64,000 nucleotides of DNA from Pontibacter qinzhouensis (lineage in GTDB: Bacteria > Bacteroidota > Bacteroidia > Cytophagales > Hymenobacteraceae), in contig NZ_VRTY01000001.1 in the NCBI RefSeq assembly GCF_008017455.1, positions 62,001 to 126,000 of the forward strand, given 5' to 3'. The notes beneath the pieces are model-generated. The model made no database searches. It saw only the letters and a list, made by a program, of their open reading frames with translations, and was not told the origin of the DNA. Each line of letters opens with the position of its first letter. The first letter of the stretch is position 1. This document shows, piece after piece, positions 9,482 to 19,823 of this stretch. Made by a program: the position numbers and the translations under genes.

Positions 9482-10486
9482 ATGATTAGAATTCTACACT
9501 TCCTGTTTTTAGGTTTACTGCTGCTGCCTCTTACATTGCTAGGAGAAGGTTCTAAACAACTGACGCCTAACTTAAATTCGCTGGCTCTTACCAACCCTGG
9601 CAACGACAGAGCTGGCTATCTGGCGCATGATGCGAACTTCCCGAGTGCATCAGGAGTAGGTATTACCTCACTTAGCTTCCTAAAACCAGCCGGTTTTAGC
9701 CGAAATGGCGCCACCTATTCCAGAGATCACCGGCTTTACATTCGGGTAAAAAATGGAGAGAGAATGTATTATGGCGTACGTCGTGCCATTCACGATCAGA
9801 CATCTGCCAACCAGGCTAATTTAACTATTACTCTACGCCGTACGAATGCTGCTACGGGTGTAGATGATCCTAACTATTCTTACTCGGTTACCCTGAATGC
9901 CAATATTAATTCTACCAGAGCCATGCTTTTGCTAACAAACCAGGCTGGTGTTATTAATACGCCTGCACTGGCTTTAGCTGGTCCTACCCGCCCGGCTATA
10001 GGCCAAGCTTCGGCAGTATCTGGCTATAATCCATTGATGATCAATAATAACACAGGTACAGACTACGATTATTATGTGGAGTTTACACAGGCAGGAGAAT
10101 CTACCTGGACAGACGATGGCCGCCGTTTCTCGGTGTATGACCTTTGGGATTTTACAGTAATAGAAAACTCGACAGGTGCTGAACGACAAGGCCGTATGCG
10201 GAGTAAATTGTGGTCTTTTTCTGCTGGTGGAGCAGATAACGTGTTTTCAAAAGACTTCAACATGTTTCCGCTTATTCCGAGCGAGAACCAGACAAACAGT
10301 TATTTTGTAAAAAAGATCGAACTAGCTGGCATTGCCCCACAGAACTTTTTCAGGTTTGTGACCAACCGCTTCGGCTCTAATTCAAGTACGGGATCTACGT
10401 TTGCAGAAAGACGAAAAAGCCAGACCGGTGCTACCGATTACCCTGAGTTTTTCAACTTTGTAAACGACCCTGACCCTAGTATCTAG
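9482..10486 (+). CDS. N-terminal fragment of the DUF11/T9SS surface protein
   Basis: The 334-residue open segment begins with a clear Sec signal peptide (MIRILHFLFLGLLLLPLTL, then GEG) and continues as a Thr/Asn/Ser-rich secreted domain with no motif I recognise. It ends at TAG after NDPDPSI. Downstream sequence in the same frame continues without a break, so this is most likely the first part of the longer gene, not an independent protein. If translated alone it would be exported but would lack any T9SS sorting domain. Confidence 0.6.
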   Translation: MIRILHFLFLGLLLLPLTLLGEGSKQLTPNLNSLALTNPGNDRAGYLAHDANFPSASGVGITSLSFLKPAGFSRNGATYSRDHRLYIRVKNGERMYYGVRRAIHDQTSANQANLTITLRRTNAATGVDDPNYSYSVTLNANINSTRAMLLLTNQAGVINTPALALAGPTRPAIGQASAVSGYNPLMINNNTGTDYDYYVEFTQAGESTWTDDGRRFSVYDLWDFTVIENSTGAERQGRMRSKLWSFSAGGADNVFSKDFNMFPLIPSENQTNSYFVKKIELAGIAPQNFFRFVTNRFGSNSSTGSTFAERRKSQTGATDYPEFFNFVNDPDPSI

Positions 10487-10651
10487 CCCAGTGCTACTGC
10501 ACCAACCTTTTCGGTAACGCAGGTAAACAGCTGTAACACCGCTACAGGAGGTGGTAAAGCTACCTTTACTGTTAACAGCAGCGAGAACAGTACCTTCCTG
10601 GTATATATTGAGCGTAACGGCACCGCAGGCTACCAAGCCAACACAGCTGAT

Positions 10652-13600
10652 GTGCTAATCGAATCGTCAGGATCGAGCGGCAGCAGAACAGTTGAATGGA
10701 GTGGCTTAGATGGTTTGGGCAACAGAGTCCCTACCAACACAACTTTAACGTACAACTTTAAAAATGCCTCTGCCCCAATCAACTTCCCGATGTGGGATGC
10801 CGAGTGGAACGATGGCTTCAGAGTGGCTGATGTAAGGCCGCTGCCCAGTTCAGGCTACACTTCTGAACTGTACTGGGACCACACCAACCTGCCTACTTCT
10901 GCCTTTCCTACACCACAAAGCAACTTGTTTGGCTCGGCTCCAACCAGTACCAATACAACAGGCATAAACCCTTGGGGCTCATCCTCTAGCTTTGCCGGCG
11001 ACCTTAGAACCGTAAACACCTGGACCTACGGCTTTACCAATGTGCAAAACACCACCAGCACCTTCACTTATGATTGTAGTGCCGACGTAGGTGTGACCAA
11101 CGTAGCTTCTGCTGGCCCTTATACCGTAGGCAAACCATTTACCTACACGGTTACAGTCACCAACAACGGCCCTATAGTGGCTACCAATGTGAGAGTAACA
11201 GATTTGCTCGATCCTAATCAGTTAAACTTTATAAGTTCTTCTGTTGGCTCGGCTTATAATGTGAATACTGGTGTCTGGACTGTGGGTTCTCTGGCAGTTG
11301 GCGCCACGCAAACCATGACCATTACAGCCAGCCCGCGTGTAACAGGCACTATTTCTACCACTGCCACGCAAACGCACACAGAACCCGACAATGTGACAAG
11401 CAATAATAGCGCCACGGCCACTATTACCGTTGTGCCAGCTGCCGACATAGAGGTCAGGAATACCGCCAGTGGAACCACCTTTAACAATGGTGACCTGGTG
11501 ACCTACACCGTTACAGCACGCAACCTTGGCCCCAATGCAGCTACAGGCGTTGTGGTAACAGACAGGCTTCCGGCTGGTTTAACCCTGGAAGGTGCAGTAC
11601 CTGCCGGTTACGATGCGGCCACCGGTAACTGGACCGTTGGAAACCTGGCCGTAAACGAAACGAAAACCTTAACCCTGACAGCCAGGATTTCTACTTTGGG
11701 TTCTATTACCACCACCGCTACACTAGGCAGCCGAGCTAATCATCAACTTGATGAAAACGCAAATAATAACACAGCTTCCAATACGATTACGGTTACGCCA
11801 TCGGCTGATGTGGCGGTGACCAATGTAGTCTCCAATGCTACCCCAAACCAGAATGGTAGCATTACCTACACCATACAGGCAACGAACAATGGCCCTAACA
11901 ATGCCACAAATGTTATTCTAAGTGGAGCCTTACCTGCAGGTCTTAACTTTACAGGCTTTACAGCATCGCTTGGAACAGTGACTTTAGCAGGCAGCACAGG
12001 AACCTGGACAGTTGGTACCATCCAACCGAACACTACACAAACCCTTACTTTAACAGCAACTCCAACTGCGACAGGAGTCATAAACCTAACACTTGCCCAA
12101 ACTCATACTGAGTTCGATAATAACGCAGCCAATAACTCGGCTACCAGCACCATTACTGTAGGCGCCACAGCCGATGTAGCTGTTACAAACACAGTTTCTG
12201 CTCCGGCCGATTTAGAAGATGGTTATACAACAAATGAAACGGTTACCTACACAGTAGAAGTAAAAAACAATGGTCCAAGTGCAGCCACCAATGTGGTGGT
12301 AACAGATAAACTTCCTGCTAACCTCACATTCCTGGAAAGTACAGCAACGACAGGCTCATATGTAGCAGCTTCTGGCATCTGGACTGTAGGTACCTTAGCC
12401 AATGGAGCCTCAGCTACCCTAACTATAAAAGCTACTATAAATGAAAGTGCGGTAATTACAACTACTGCTACACAAACGCATACAGAATTCGACAACGTTG
12501 CCGGTAACAACAGCGCCTCCAACACCATTACATCAGGTTCTGGCGTCATCACAGCCGATATTGCAGTAACTGTTTCTACACCACAAACAAACTACTACAC
12601 CGGCAACGAGGTACCTTTCCGTGTTTTAATTACCAACAATGGCCCGGATGCTGCTACCAATGTTAACATTATGGCTGCACTTCCGGCTGGCATGACCTTC
12701 GTTAGCGCAGATCCAAGAGGAGGAACTTATTCAAATACAAACAATACCTGGACCATACCTGCACTAGCTTCAGGAGCCTATACAGAACTATTCCTGATTG
12801 GCAAGCCAGCCCCAGACACCAGTGTACCTGGTGCAAAAACGTATAACTTTACAGCTACTGCTTCGGGAACACCGGCTCAGGCCGACAGCAACCCGAACAA
12901 CAACACGGCTACTACCTCCATTACGGTTAATAAGCAGGTAGATGTAGCTACTACTGTAACCGTTACCAGCAACGATCCGGAAGGTAATTTTTACCACAAT
13001 GTAACGGAGGCTACCTTCAGAATGACCGTTACGAACAACGGTCCGGATGTAGTGACGAACCTGAAAGGGATGGATACCCGAACCGGTACTCTTAACTTTA
13101 TCCTGCCAAGCCTCACCACCTCCCCCGGCACTACCTACTCTGTTGCAACCGGTATATGGGATGTAGGCACCCTGGCTCCGGGCGAGTCTGCTTATCTTGA
13201 AATTACCGGTGTACCCAACAGAACAGGCCGCTTAAACCTGGGAGGTGGTGTAACAGAGAAAGACCAGACTGATTTAAATCAGGCAAATAATACCGCTGTA
13301 GCTTTACTGAATGTGCTACCTGTTGCCGACCTGGCCATTACCAACACAGCCTCTTCTGCAACGTTTAACAACGGAGAAGAAGTAAGCTTTACAGTAGTCC
13401 TTCAAAATAATGGCCCCGATGCGGCTTCAGGTGTGGTGATTGCAGATGTGCTGCCGGACGGCTTAACTTTTGTGCGTGCCACTGCTACCGCTGGTGCTTA
13501 TGATGCGACAACCGGCCTCTGGACCCTCGGCACCGATGTACTGCCTGGCGAGGCTAATGCCCAGACGCTCGTGCTAACGGTAAGGCCACAGGCTGCTGCC

Positions 13601-15886
13601 TCGTACACTACCACTGCCACTGTTCAGTCTTCCGAGCAGTACGATAACAATGCCAGCAACAATAGCCAGTCAGCCACCATTCAGGGAACTGCGAGTGCCG
13701 ATATTGCCGTAGGCAGCTCTGTAGTTAGCGGTCCGTATTATGTTGGTGGCCAATATCAGGTTACCATTACGGCCAGCAATATTGGTCCCGACCCCGCCAC
13801 AGGTGTTGTTATAGCAGCAGGCGTTGCTCCTGGTTTAATACTGGTTCCTGGCAGCGGCAGGCCTAGCAAAGGCACCATCGATCCGGCTACAGGCCTCTGG
13901 ACAGTTGGAAATTTAGGAGTAAATGAAACAGATACGCTTACTTTGCTGGCCCAGCCAACCCGCTTAGGTGAATTGAACAGCATCGGCTATAAATATGCCG
14001 CCAATGAGTTCGATTCGAATGGTGGAAACGATAACATAAACCCAACCGGCAACAACATTACCTATATCTTTATAACAGCTGTAGACCGACCTGTAACTTA
14101 CGAAGTAGTACGTCCTGTTATTCATATGTTCTCGGTAAGAGTAGGTTATAACATTGCTGAAGTAACCGACCCGGATGGTCCTATTGTAAGTGCAAAGGTA
14201 GTGGAAGGCACTTTACCCGCAGGTATTCGTTTGTTGAGCAACGGTGAATTAGAGGTAGAAAGGCGTACACTACTTGTACCCGGCACCTATACTTTGTCTA
14301 TTGCAACAACCGATGCCAATGGCAGTGTTGATACAAGCCAGGTTTCCTTTACCATCTCTGACGATTTTGATGGAGACGGTGTACCTGACGCACAGGATAT
14401 AGACAGAAACAACGACGGCCTCGTTGACAACATGCTGGGTGGCATCGATCCTTTGGCAGATGAAGACGGAGACGGAATACCCAACTTCCTCGATACTGAC
14501 TTCGTGCACCCTCTATACGGTGCCTTCCGCGACAGGAACAGCGATGGTATAAACGATATTTTCGATATGGACCTCGACGGGCAAATTATCGGCTTCGACA
14601 TAGATGAGGACGGAGACGGCATTGTAAACGCAGTAGAGGCAAACAGAGGTGTTGTACCAACTGCTGCTGGCTACGATGCTATCAGAGGCATATTTACAGG
14701 TGCTGTAGCAGCAAACGGTATGCCGGTAGCTGCTACAGCTGCTAATCTTCCTAACCCTGATACAGACGGAGACGGAAAACCTGATTACCAGGATGTGGAC
14801 TCTGACAATGACGGCATACTCGACAACATTGAAGCACAGACAACTGCTGGTTACATTAACAGCTTAGGCACAGACAGCAACCTGAACGGCCTTAGAGATG
14901 GCTACGACCCAGCTGTGGGTGGTGTTGCCATAGTGCCAATAGACACCGATGGCGATGGCATACCTGATTACCTGGACCTGGATAGTGACAGCGACCTAGT
15001 TCCTGACTTTATAGAAGCCTTTGATGATAATGAGAATGGCCAGTCTGGTGATGACCTGATTGAGCGGGCAAGAATTTTTGAACTGGCGAACAACAGAGGC
15101 TGGTACCTGCAAACAGGCTTGAACGCCGATGGTATTCCGGCATGGCTGCAGCAGGCGCCAGGCCAGAGCCGCCCGGCCTACCTGACACCAGGCAACCCCT
15201 ATTACCACGACACAGACAACGATGGTATTATCGACTTATTCGACATCGATAATGGAGGTCGCGGAGCATCACTGCAAATTCAGACCGAAATAGAGGGCCT
15301 GTATGAATATTCTTTCAGAGCTATTGATGTTCAGACAGTGCTGCCGGTTACCTTGATCAGCTTTAGCGGAAGTGCCCAAAAAGATGGCGTTCAATTACGT
15401 TGGGCAACAGCTACTGAAAAAGACAACGCCTATTTTGAAGTACAAAGAAGCACCGACGGCAAGAACTTCCAGACCATTGGAAAAGTAGCCGGCAAAGGCA
15501 ACTCCAGCGTGCGCATCAATTATGCTTATATAGATGCCAAGCCCGTTTCCGGCACTGTCTTCTACAGGTTAAAGCAAGTCGATTTTGATGGAGCTTTTGA
15601 GTACAGCTTCGTAATTTCGGTTTCAACAAGCAACCTTCAGCAAGCGCCAAAGGCAAAGCTTTACCCGAACCCGGTTGCTGCTATTGCACACCTGGATATG
15701 ACGATGTTGCCAGCCGGCCAGTACCAGATCCGCATCATCACCATGGAAGGCAGAACAATTCAGCAGAAAGTGCTTAACAGTGAAGTAGAGCAGCAACTCG
15801 ACCTTCGCAACCTGTCTACCGGAAAATACATCCTCCAGATTCAGGGAGCAGGAACCAACCAAACCATCAGCTTTATAAAACACTAA
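10652..15886 (+). CDS. C-terminal part of the DUF11/T9SS surface protein (eight DUF11 repeats, Ca-binding repeats, sorting domain)
   Basis: Open from 10487; 10652 (GTG) is just the first possible initiator and no signal peptide follows it. Eight repeats of about 110-125 residues begin with ADxxVTN-like strands and carry NNGPxxATNVxVTDxLP and GxWTVGxL motifs, diagnostic of DUF11. Then come a PAGIxL-type Ig/cadherin-like domain, DxDxDGxxD loops resembling thrombospondin type 3/calcium-binding repeats, an [19 protein letters not shown] domain common before sorting signals, and the C-terminal KLYPNPV...GKYILQI sorting domain. Function inferred: cell-surface adhesin or structural protein. A rho-independent terminator follows at 15905. 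Confidence 0.75.
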   Translation: MLIESSGSSGSRTVEWSGLDGLGNRVPTNTTLTYNFKNASAPINFPMWDAEWNDGFRVADVRPLPSSGYTSELYWDHTNLPTSAFPTPQSNLFGSAPTSTNTTGINPWGSSSSFAGDLRTVNTWTYGFTNVQNTTSTFTYDCSADVGVTNVASAGPYTVGKPFTYTVTVTNNGPIVATNVRVTDLLDPNQLNFISSSVGSAYNVNTGVWTVGSLAVGATQTMTITASPRVTGTISTTATQTHTEPDNVTSNNSATATITVVPAADIEVRNTASGTTFNNGDLVTYTVTARNLGPNAATGVVVTDRLPAGLTLEGAVPAGYDAATGNWTVGNLAVNETKTLTLTARISTLGSITTTATLGSRANHQLDENANNNTASNTITVTPSADVAVTNVVSNATPNQNGSITYTIQATNNGPNNATNVILSGALPAGLNFTGFTASLGTVTLAGSTGTWTVGTIQPNTTQTLTLTATPTATGVINLTLAQTHTEFDNNAANNSATSTITVGATADVAVTNTVSAPADLEDGYTTNETVTYTVEVKNNGPSAATNVVVTDKLPANLTFLESTATTGSYVAASGIWTVGTLANGASATLTIKATINESAVITTTATQTHTEFDNVAGNNSASNTITSGSGVITADIAVTVSTPQTNYYTGNEVPFRVLITNNGPDAATNVNIMAALPAGMTFVSADPRGGTYSNTNNTWTIPALASGAYTELFLIGKPAPDTSVPGAKTYNFTATASGTPAQADSNPNNNTATTSITVNKQVDVATTVTVTSNDPEGNFYHNVTEATFRMTVTNNGPDVVTNLKGMDTRTGTLNFILPSLTTSPGTTYSVATGIWDVGTLAPGESAYLEITGVPNRTGRLNLGGGVTEKDQTDLNQANNTAVALLNVLPVADLAITNTASSATFNNGEEVSFTVVLQNNGPDAASGVVIADVLPDGLTFVRATATAGAYDATTGLWTLGTDVLPGEANAQTLVLTVRPQAAASYTTTATVQSSEQYDNNASNNSQSATIQGTASADIAVGSSVVSGPYYVGGQYQVTITASNIGPDPATGVVIAAGVAPGLILVPGSGRPSKGTIDPATGLWTVGNLGVNETDTLTLLAQPTRLGELNSIGYKYAANEFDSNGGNDNINPTGNNITYIFITAVDRPVTYEVVRPVIHMFSVRVGYNIAEVTDPDGPIVSAKVVEGTLPAGIRLLSNGELEVERRTLLVPGTYTLSIATTDANGSVDTSQVSFTISDDFDGDGVPDAQDIDRNNDGLVDNMLGGIDPLADEDGDGIPNFLDTDFVHPLYGAFRDRNSDGINDIFDMDLDGQIIGFDIDEDGDGIVNAVEANRGVVPTAAGYDAIRGIFTGAVAANGMPVAATAANLPNPDTDGDGKPDYQDVDSDNDGILDNIEAQTTAGYINSLGTDSNLNGLRDGYDPAVGGVAIVPIDTDGDGIPDYLDLDSDSDLVPDFIEAFDDNENGQSGDDLIERARIFELANNRGWYLQTGLNADGIPAWLQQAPGQSRPAYLTPGNPYYHDTDNDGIIDLFDIDNGGRGASLQIQTEIEGLYEYSFRAIDVQTVLPVTLISFSGSAQKDGVQLRWATATEKDNAYFEVQRSTDGKNFQTIGKVAGKGNSSVRINYAYIDAKPVSGTVFYRLKQVDFDGAFEYSFVISVSTSNLQQAPKAKLYPNPVAAIAHLDMTMLPAGQYQIRIITMEGRTIQQKVLNSEVEQQLDLRNLSTGKYILQIQGAGTNQTISFIKH

Positions 15887-15904
15887 GCAGGTTCTGATAC
15901 CGAC

Positions 15905-15938
15905 AAAAAAGGCTTCTCATTTAGAGGAGCCTTTTTTT
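15905..15938 (+). terminator. Rho-independent terminator after the DUF11 gene
   Basis: GGCTTCTC / GAGGAGCC stem (one G-U wobble) with a five-base loop, flanked by A6 and T7 runs; 18 bp past the stop. Confidence 0.85.
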
Positions 15939-15977
15939 ATGAAGCTCCTGGTGGAGGTGCGGTCAAAAGATAGGTAG

Positions 15978-16036
15978 ACCCTTGACAAAATTTTGTTAAA
16001 AACCCGTTGGGAGGGCAAAATCATTAGAATAATCTG
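15978..16036 (+). repeat. Interspersed repeat copy 4
   Basis: ACCCTTGAC, AT-rich spacer, a diverged core CGTTGGGAGGGC, then ATTAGAATAATCT. Sense relative to the upstream DUF11 gene. It forms an inverted pair with copy 5, 80 bp away; between them lie words such as AACCATTTAA. The rest of 15887-16352 holds no gene. Confidence 0.75.
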
Positions 16037-16115
16037 GTATGTGGCAACCATTTAAAGTTTCCTTAATAACCATTTAATAGGGCAATCCTTTAACATCAAC
16101 AACTTTCAAGCAACT

Positions 16116-16173
16116 GAATTATTCTAATGAAATTGGTCTTCCAAAGGATTAAATGGCATTTCTTGCCAAGGGT
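16116..16173 (-). repeat. Interspersed repeat copy 5
   Basis: Opposite strand to copy 4: ACCCTTGGC, spacer, CTTTGGAAGACC, ATTTCATTAGAATAATTC. Located upstream of the SDR gene. Confidence 0.78.
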
Positions 16174-16352
16174 AAGAAGTAGGTTTAGGAAGAGATCATG
16201 GTTCCTTTTACAGAACACCAACTCCTAAGACAAGCAATTTTTAAAACATCTGCTTATATTTAAAAAAGCAACAGAAGGAGAAAGAGGTGAGAGATAACGT
16301 ACATCTTTACCTCAACTCACTCCTCCACACACTCAAAACGCCACATTAAACC

Positions 16353-17141
16353 ATGAACTTAGACCTGAAAAACAAACAAGCTATTGTCTGCGGCAGCACA
16401 CAGGGTATTGGCAAAGCAGTAGCCGTAGAACTTGCCTTGCTTGGAGCAAACGTAACACTTGTAGCGCGTAATGAGGAAAAACTACAGGAGGTGGTACAAG
16501 AACTGGCGCAATCCGGGGAGCAGCAACACGATTATTTTGTTGCAGATTTCGCCAACCCGCAGGCGGTACAGCAGCAGATAAAAGCTTATGTGCAGCAACG
16601 GGAAGCGGTGCATATTCTGGTAAACAACACCGGCGGACCGGCAGGCGGCCCTATTACCGAAGCTAAACCAGAGGAATTTCTGAAAGCCTTTAACATGCAC
16701 CTGCTCAATAACCACCAACTGGTACAGGCGGTGCTGCCACTCATGAAAAAAGCTGGCTATGGCCGCATTATCAATATCATCAGTACTTCCGTAAAAGAAC
16801 CTATTCCGGGTTTGGGCGTGTCGAACACAACGCGTGGTGCTGTGGCCAGTTGGGCCAAGACATTGGCAAACGAGCTGGGCCAATTCGGTATAACGGTAAA
16901 CAACGTGCTCCCTGGCTCCACTAAAACCGGCCGCATTTATTCGCTCGTAGAGAGCCGCGCCGAAAAGTCAGGACGCAGCAAAGAAGAGGTGCAGCAGGAA
17001 ATGGAAAACGCCATACCAGCCCGCCGCTTTGCCGAACCCGAAGAAGTAGCCGCTGCCGCTGCCTTTCTGGCCACACCTGCCGCCGCTTACATTAACGGCG
17101 TTAGCCTGGCTGTAGACGGAGGCAGAACAGGAGCTATTTAG
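16353..17141 (+). CDS. SDR-family protein with atypical active site (3-oxoacyl-ACP reductase-like)
   Basis: The 262-residue Rossmann protein has the nucleotide-binding loop GSTQGIG (14-20), NNTGG (91-95) and the C-terminal INGVSLAVDGG motif of classical SDRs. The catalytic YxxxK is absent: the expected stretch reads SNTTRGAV (157-164), so Tyr is Ser157 and Lys is Arg161. A BKR-like SDR subgroup with this substitution is known, so this is probably conserved, not damage. It lies upstream of aminomuconate-semialdehyde dehydrogenase, separated by one small gene, suggesting a role in 3-hydroxyanthranilate degradation; the reaction is unknown. ATG start; stop TAG is immediately followed by the next ATG. 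Confidence 0.85.
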   Translation: MNLDLKNKQAIVCGSTQGIGKAVAVELALLGANVTLVARNEEKLQEVVQELAQSGEQQHDYFVADFANPQAVQQQIKAYVQQREAVHILVNNTGGPAGGPITEAKPEEFLKAFNMHLLNNHQLVQAVLPLMKKAGYGRIINIISTSVKEPIPGLGVSNTTRGAVASWAKTLANELGQFGITVNNVLPGSTKTGRIYSLVESRAEKSGRSKEEVQQEMENAIPARRFAEPEEVAAAAAFLATPAAAYINGVSLAVDGGRTGAI

Positions 17142-17669
17142 ATGGTAGATACTAGATTTTATATGAATAAGATTTTCAAGCTATCTCATGAGCGATTTTC
17201 AATAGAGATACACTTACCTAAAAATAAGGTATTAGAGAGTATAGCTTTGAAGAAAAAAAAGGAGAATGACCAATTTCACTTTCTAACTAGCAGTCCTGTT
17301 GACTTTAATGAAATCACAGTAATCAACAGCAACCTGATTGAGATACATGTAATGCCGAAGATGTTTAATCCATACAGAGGAACAGGCAAAATACATATGG
17401 CGCTGCACCAAAACGGCTGTAATTTAAAAACTAAAGTAAAAGGTGAGATCGTACCTTATAGCAGTACCTACATCTTTGGCTTCTACATGATTATTGGCTT
17501 TTTATTATTATGGACAGTAGTAGCGAGAGCTATCAGTACAAGCGTCCACACCATTATTATGCTACTAATCGGCTGGATGGTATTTCCATTCATTTTATAT
17601 CTAATTCCTTTCTGGAATAGAAGCAGGCTAAGAAGGTACAGAGATTCATTTTTGACTATGTTGAACTAA
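17142..17669 (+). CDS. Hypothetical two-TM membrane protein
   Basis: 175 residues, unrecognised. ATG 17142 directly abuts the SDR stop codon; an internal Met at 17163 is an alternative start. Seen: a soluble N-terminal half rich in Lys/Ile, a hydrophobic segment at about 108-128, another at about 134-155, then a basic tail (RSRLRRYR). Base composition is clearly more AT-rich than the flanking SDR and dehydrogenase genes, hinting at recent insertion or weak constraint. Translational coupling to the SDR is possible. No function can be assigned. Confidence 0.6.
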   Translation: MVDTRFYMNKIFKLSHERFSIEIHLPKNKVLESIALKKKKENDQFHFLTSSPVDFNEITVINSNLIEIHVMPKMFNPYRGTGKIHMALHQNGCNLKTKVKGEIVPYSSTYIFGFYMIIGFLLLWTVVARAISTSVHTIIMLLIGWMVFPFILYLIPFWNRSRLRRYRDSFLTMLN

Positions 17670-17829
17670 TTGAGATAATATTCCTCGCTGTTGTTTGAGG
17701 TCTTCCGTAGAGCGACTCAAAAAAGCAGGGTAAATTTTAATTGAATGAATGAGAAAATGATTGAATTAAAATATAACTCTCAACTCATAACTTTTAACTC
17801 TTAACTTATTAACATCTTAAAAAAGGAAC

Positions 17830-19272
17830 TTGCTGAAGCTGAAGAACTATATAAACGGGGAACTGGTGGCACCAGTGGCGGGGCAGTATATCGGCAGCTA
17901 TAATCCGGCTGTGGGGGCTATGCATGCGCTCCTGCCCGACTCCGATGAGCAGGATGTGGAGCTGGCGGTGCAGGCAGCTTTGGCTGCTTTTCCGGCATGG
18001 GCTGCTACTGCTGCAGAAAAACGCGGACAGCTGCTGCTCCGGCTCGCCGACCTGATAGACCTGCACCTCAACCGCCTCGCCGAAGCCGAAGCAACAGACA
18101 CCGGCAAACCGCTTTCTTCAGCCAAAACCATGGACATACCGCGTGCCAGCAGCAATATGCGTTTTTATGGCACCGCTATACAGCACTTCGCTTCGGAGGC
18201 GCATTACATGGCGGGTACAGCCATTAACTACACGGTGCGGCACCCGCATGGGGTGGTAGGCTGTATCTCGCCCTGGAACCTGCCGCTGTACCTCTTCACC
18301 TGGAAAATAGCCCCTGCGCTTGCCGCTGGCAATTGTGTGGTGGCCAAGCCATCGGAGGTAACGCCCCTAACAGCTTACCTGCTCTCGGAGCTGTGCCAGG
18401 AGGCAGGGCTACCGCCGGGAGTGCTGAACATTGTGCATGGCTATGGCCATAAAGTTGGTGCAGCTATGGTGGCTCATCCTAAAGTTCCGGTTATCTCGTT
18501 TACGGGTGGTACCAAAACCGGGCGCAGCATTGCGGCCACGGCCGCTCCTATGTTCAAGAAACTATCTTTGGAGCTGGGTGGTAAAAACCCGAACATCGTA
18601 TTTGCCGATTGTAACTTCGAGGAGGCGGTGGTTACCTCTGTGCGTGCTGCCTTTGCCAACCAGGGCCAGATCTGCCTTTGCGGCTCCCGCATCTTTGTGG
18701 AGCGGTCGCTGTACGAGCAATTTAAAGCTGCCTTTGTAGAAAAAGTAAATGCCCTGGTAGTTGGCGACCCACTGCAGGAAAACACCAGCCAGGGAGCCAT
18801 TGTATCGGAGGAGCACCTGCAGAAAGTGCTTTCTTACATAGAACTGGCTAAGGCAGAAGGCGGCACTATTGTAGCTGGCGGGGAGCAGGTGCAGGTAAAA
18901 GGCCGCTGCGAAAAAGGCTGGTTTGTTGCCCCCACGGTTATAGAAGGCCTCGCCCACAACTGCCGCACCAATACCGAAGAAATTTTCGGTCCGGTGGTTA
19001 CGCTTACACCTTTCGATACAGAGGAGGAAGTACTGCACTACGCCAACTGCACCGACTATGGCCTCTCCGCCACCATCTGGACGCAGGACCTGACGCGTGC
19101 CCACCGCGTAGCGCACCAGGTGCATGCTGGTATTATCTGGGTAAATACCTGGCTGCTCCGCGACCTCCGCACGCCGTTCGGCGGCATGAAAAACTCGGGT
19201 GTAGGCCGTGAAGGAGGTTTTGAGGCATTGCGGTTTTTTACGGAGCCGCAGAATGTTTGTATAAAGCTGTAA
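17830..19272 (+). CDS. nbaE: 2-aminomuconate-6-semialdehyde dehydrogenase (AMSDH, ALDH superfamily)
   Basis: The 480-residue NAD-dependent aldehyde dehydrogenase fits oxidation of the unstable ACMSD product 2-aminomuconate semialdehyde to 2-aminomuconate. Seen: SPWN (147-150), general base Glu248 in SLELGGKNPN, nucleophile Cys282 in NQGQICLCG, and Arg111 in the NMRFYG stretch corresponding to a substrate Arg of AMSDH/2-hydroxymuconate-semialdehyde dehydrogenases. Start is TTG 17830; no ATG occurs before residue 31 and homologous proteins begin with a similar LKNYING. Assignment to AMSDH over 2-hydroxymuconate-semialdehyde dehydrogenase rests on the kynurenine genes 13 kb away, so it is partly contextual. 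Confidence 0.87.
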   Translation: MLKLKNYINGELVAPVAGQYIGSYNPAVGAMHALLPDSDEQDVELAVQAALAAFPAWAATAAEKRGQLLLRLADLIDLHLNRLAEAEATDTGKPLSSAKTMDIPRASSNMRFYGTAIQHFASEAHYMAGTAINYTVRHPHGVVGCISPWNLPLYLFTWKIAPALAAGNCVVAKPSEVTPLTAYLLSELCQEAGLPPGVLNIVHGYGHKVGAAMVAHPKVPVISFTGGTKTGRSIAATAAPMFKKLSLELGGKNPNIVFADCNFEEAVVTSVRAAFANQGQICLCGSRIFVERSLYEQFKAAFVEKVNALVVGDPLQENTSQGAIVSEEHLQKVLSYIELAKAEGGTIVAGGEQVQVKGRCEKGWFVAPTVIEGLAHNCRTNTEEIFGPVVTLTPFDTEEEVLHYANCTDYGLSATIWTQDLTRAHRVAHQVHAGIIWVNTWLLRDLRTPFGGMKNSGVGREGGFEALRFFTEPQNVCIKL

Positions 19273-19274
19273 CC

Positions 19275-19820
19275 ATGGAGGCAGTACCAGTACACACATC
19301 GTTTGAGGAAACGTACAGGCAGCTGCTGTTTATAGATAGGTTTATACTGGCTGCCTTAAAAAAGAAAATCCTGAAAAGAAGCTTTTTTTACCTGGGGCTT
19401 ACAGCCGTTATGGTGGCTGCCTTCTTTTTTACAGATAGTAACGTTGGAGCTGTCGGGTTATTTTTGTCGCCGGTGCTCTGGCTTTGCTTTGGCCTTTACC
19501 TGCTGTACCTCCGCTGGAAAACCCATAAGCGCAGAAGTGTCACTCTCAGAGACTTGGCTACTTCCATTGTAGCAGAAACCGACTCAGAAGCCAAGCTTTC
19601 GTTTACAGAGGAAGCCATTAACTTTATGCTGGCTACAAAAACGCACACGCTGAAGTGGAGCGAGTTTCAGGCTTACTTAGAAGAAGAAAACACCGTGTAC
19701 CTTTTTCAGGACAGCCCGTATGCTGCCTGGTCTTTTTCTGACAAAGAGATTGCCGCCACTGCTGTAAAAGCTCTGAAAGAACTGGCAAAACGAAAGTTGC
19801 CGGTTCTTTCAGTAGCTTAG
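19275..19820 (+). CDS. YcxB-like two-TM membrane protein
   Basis: Start taken at ATG 19275, 2 bp after the AMSDH stop (181 aa). Seen: a short cytoplasmic N-terminus, two hydrophobic segments (about 40-60 and 65-85) in a hairpin, then a soluble domain with FTEEAINFM ... HTLKWSEFQAYLEEENTVYLF, a pattern like YcxB-family proteins. Role unknown. It is likely cotranscribed with the dehydrogenase but functionally unrelated, and converges on clpP with only 3 bp between the two stop codons. Confidence 0.65.
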   Translation: MEAVPVHTSFEETYRQLLFIDRFILAALKKKILKRSFFYLGLTAVMVAAFFFTDSNVGAVGLFLSPVLWLCFGLYLLYLRWKTHKRRSVTLRDLATSIVAETDSEAKLSFTEEAINFMLATKTHTLKWSEFQAYLEEENTVYLFQDSPYAAWSFSDKEIAATAVKALKELAKRKLPVLSVA

Positions 19821-19823
19821 GTT

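Larger units (their letters stand above)
9482..15886 (+). pseudogene. Giant DUF11-repeat T9SS surface protein, one reading frame interrupted by an in-frame TAG at 10484-10486
   Basis: The frame from 9482 to the TAA at 15884-15886 (2134 codons) is open except for one TAG at codon 335. No frameshift is needed: both halves are in the same frame and the 55 codons between the TAG and the next possible start (10652) read as normal protein. Intact layout: signal peptide, unique N-terminal domain of about 330 residues, about eight DUF11 repeats (11080-14080), an Ig/cadherin-like domain (14090-14360), Asp/Gly-rich calcium-binding-type repeats (14365-15250), a linker domain and a T9SS sorting domain. 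Interrupted, only the N-terminal third of a secreted protein is made and the sorting signal is lost. Alternatives: sequencing error, readthrough, or suppression. Confidence 0.7.
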
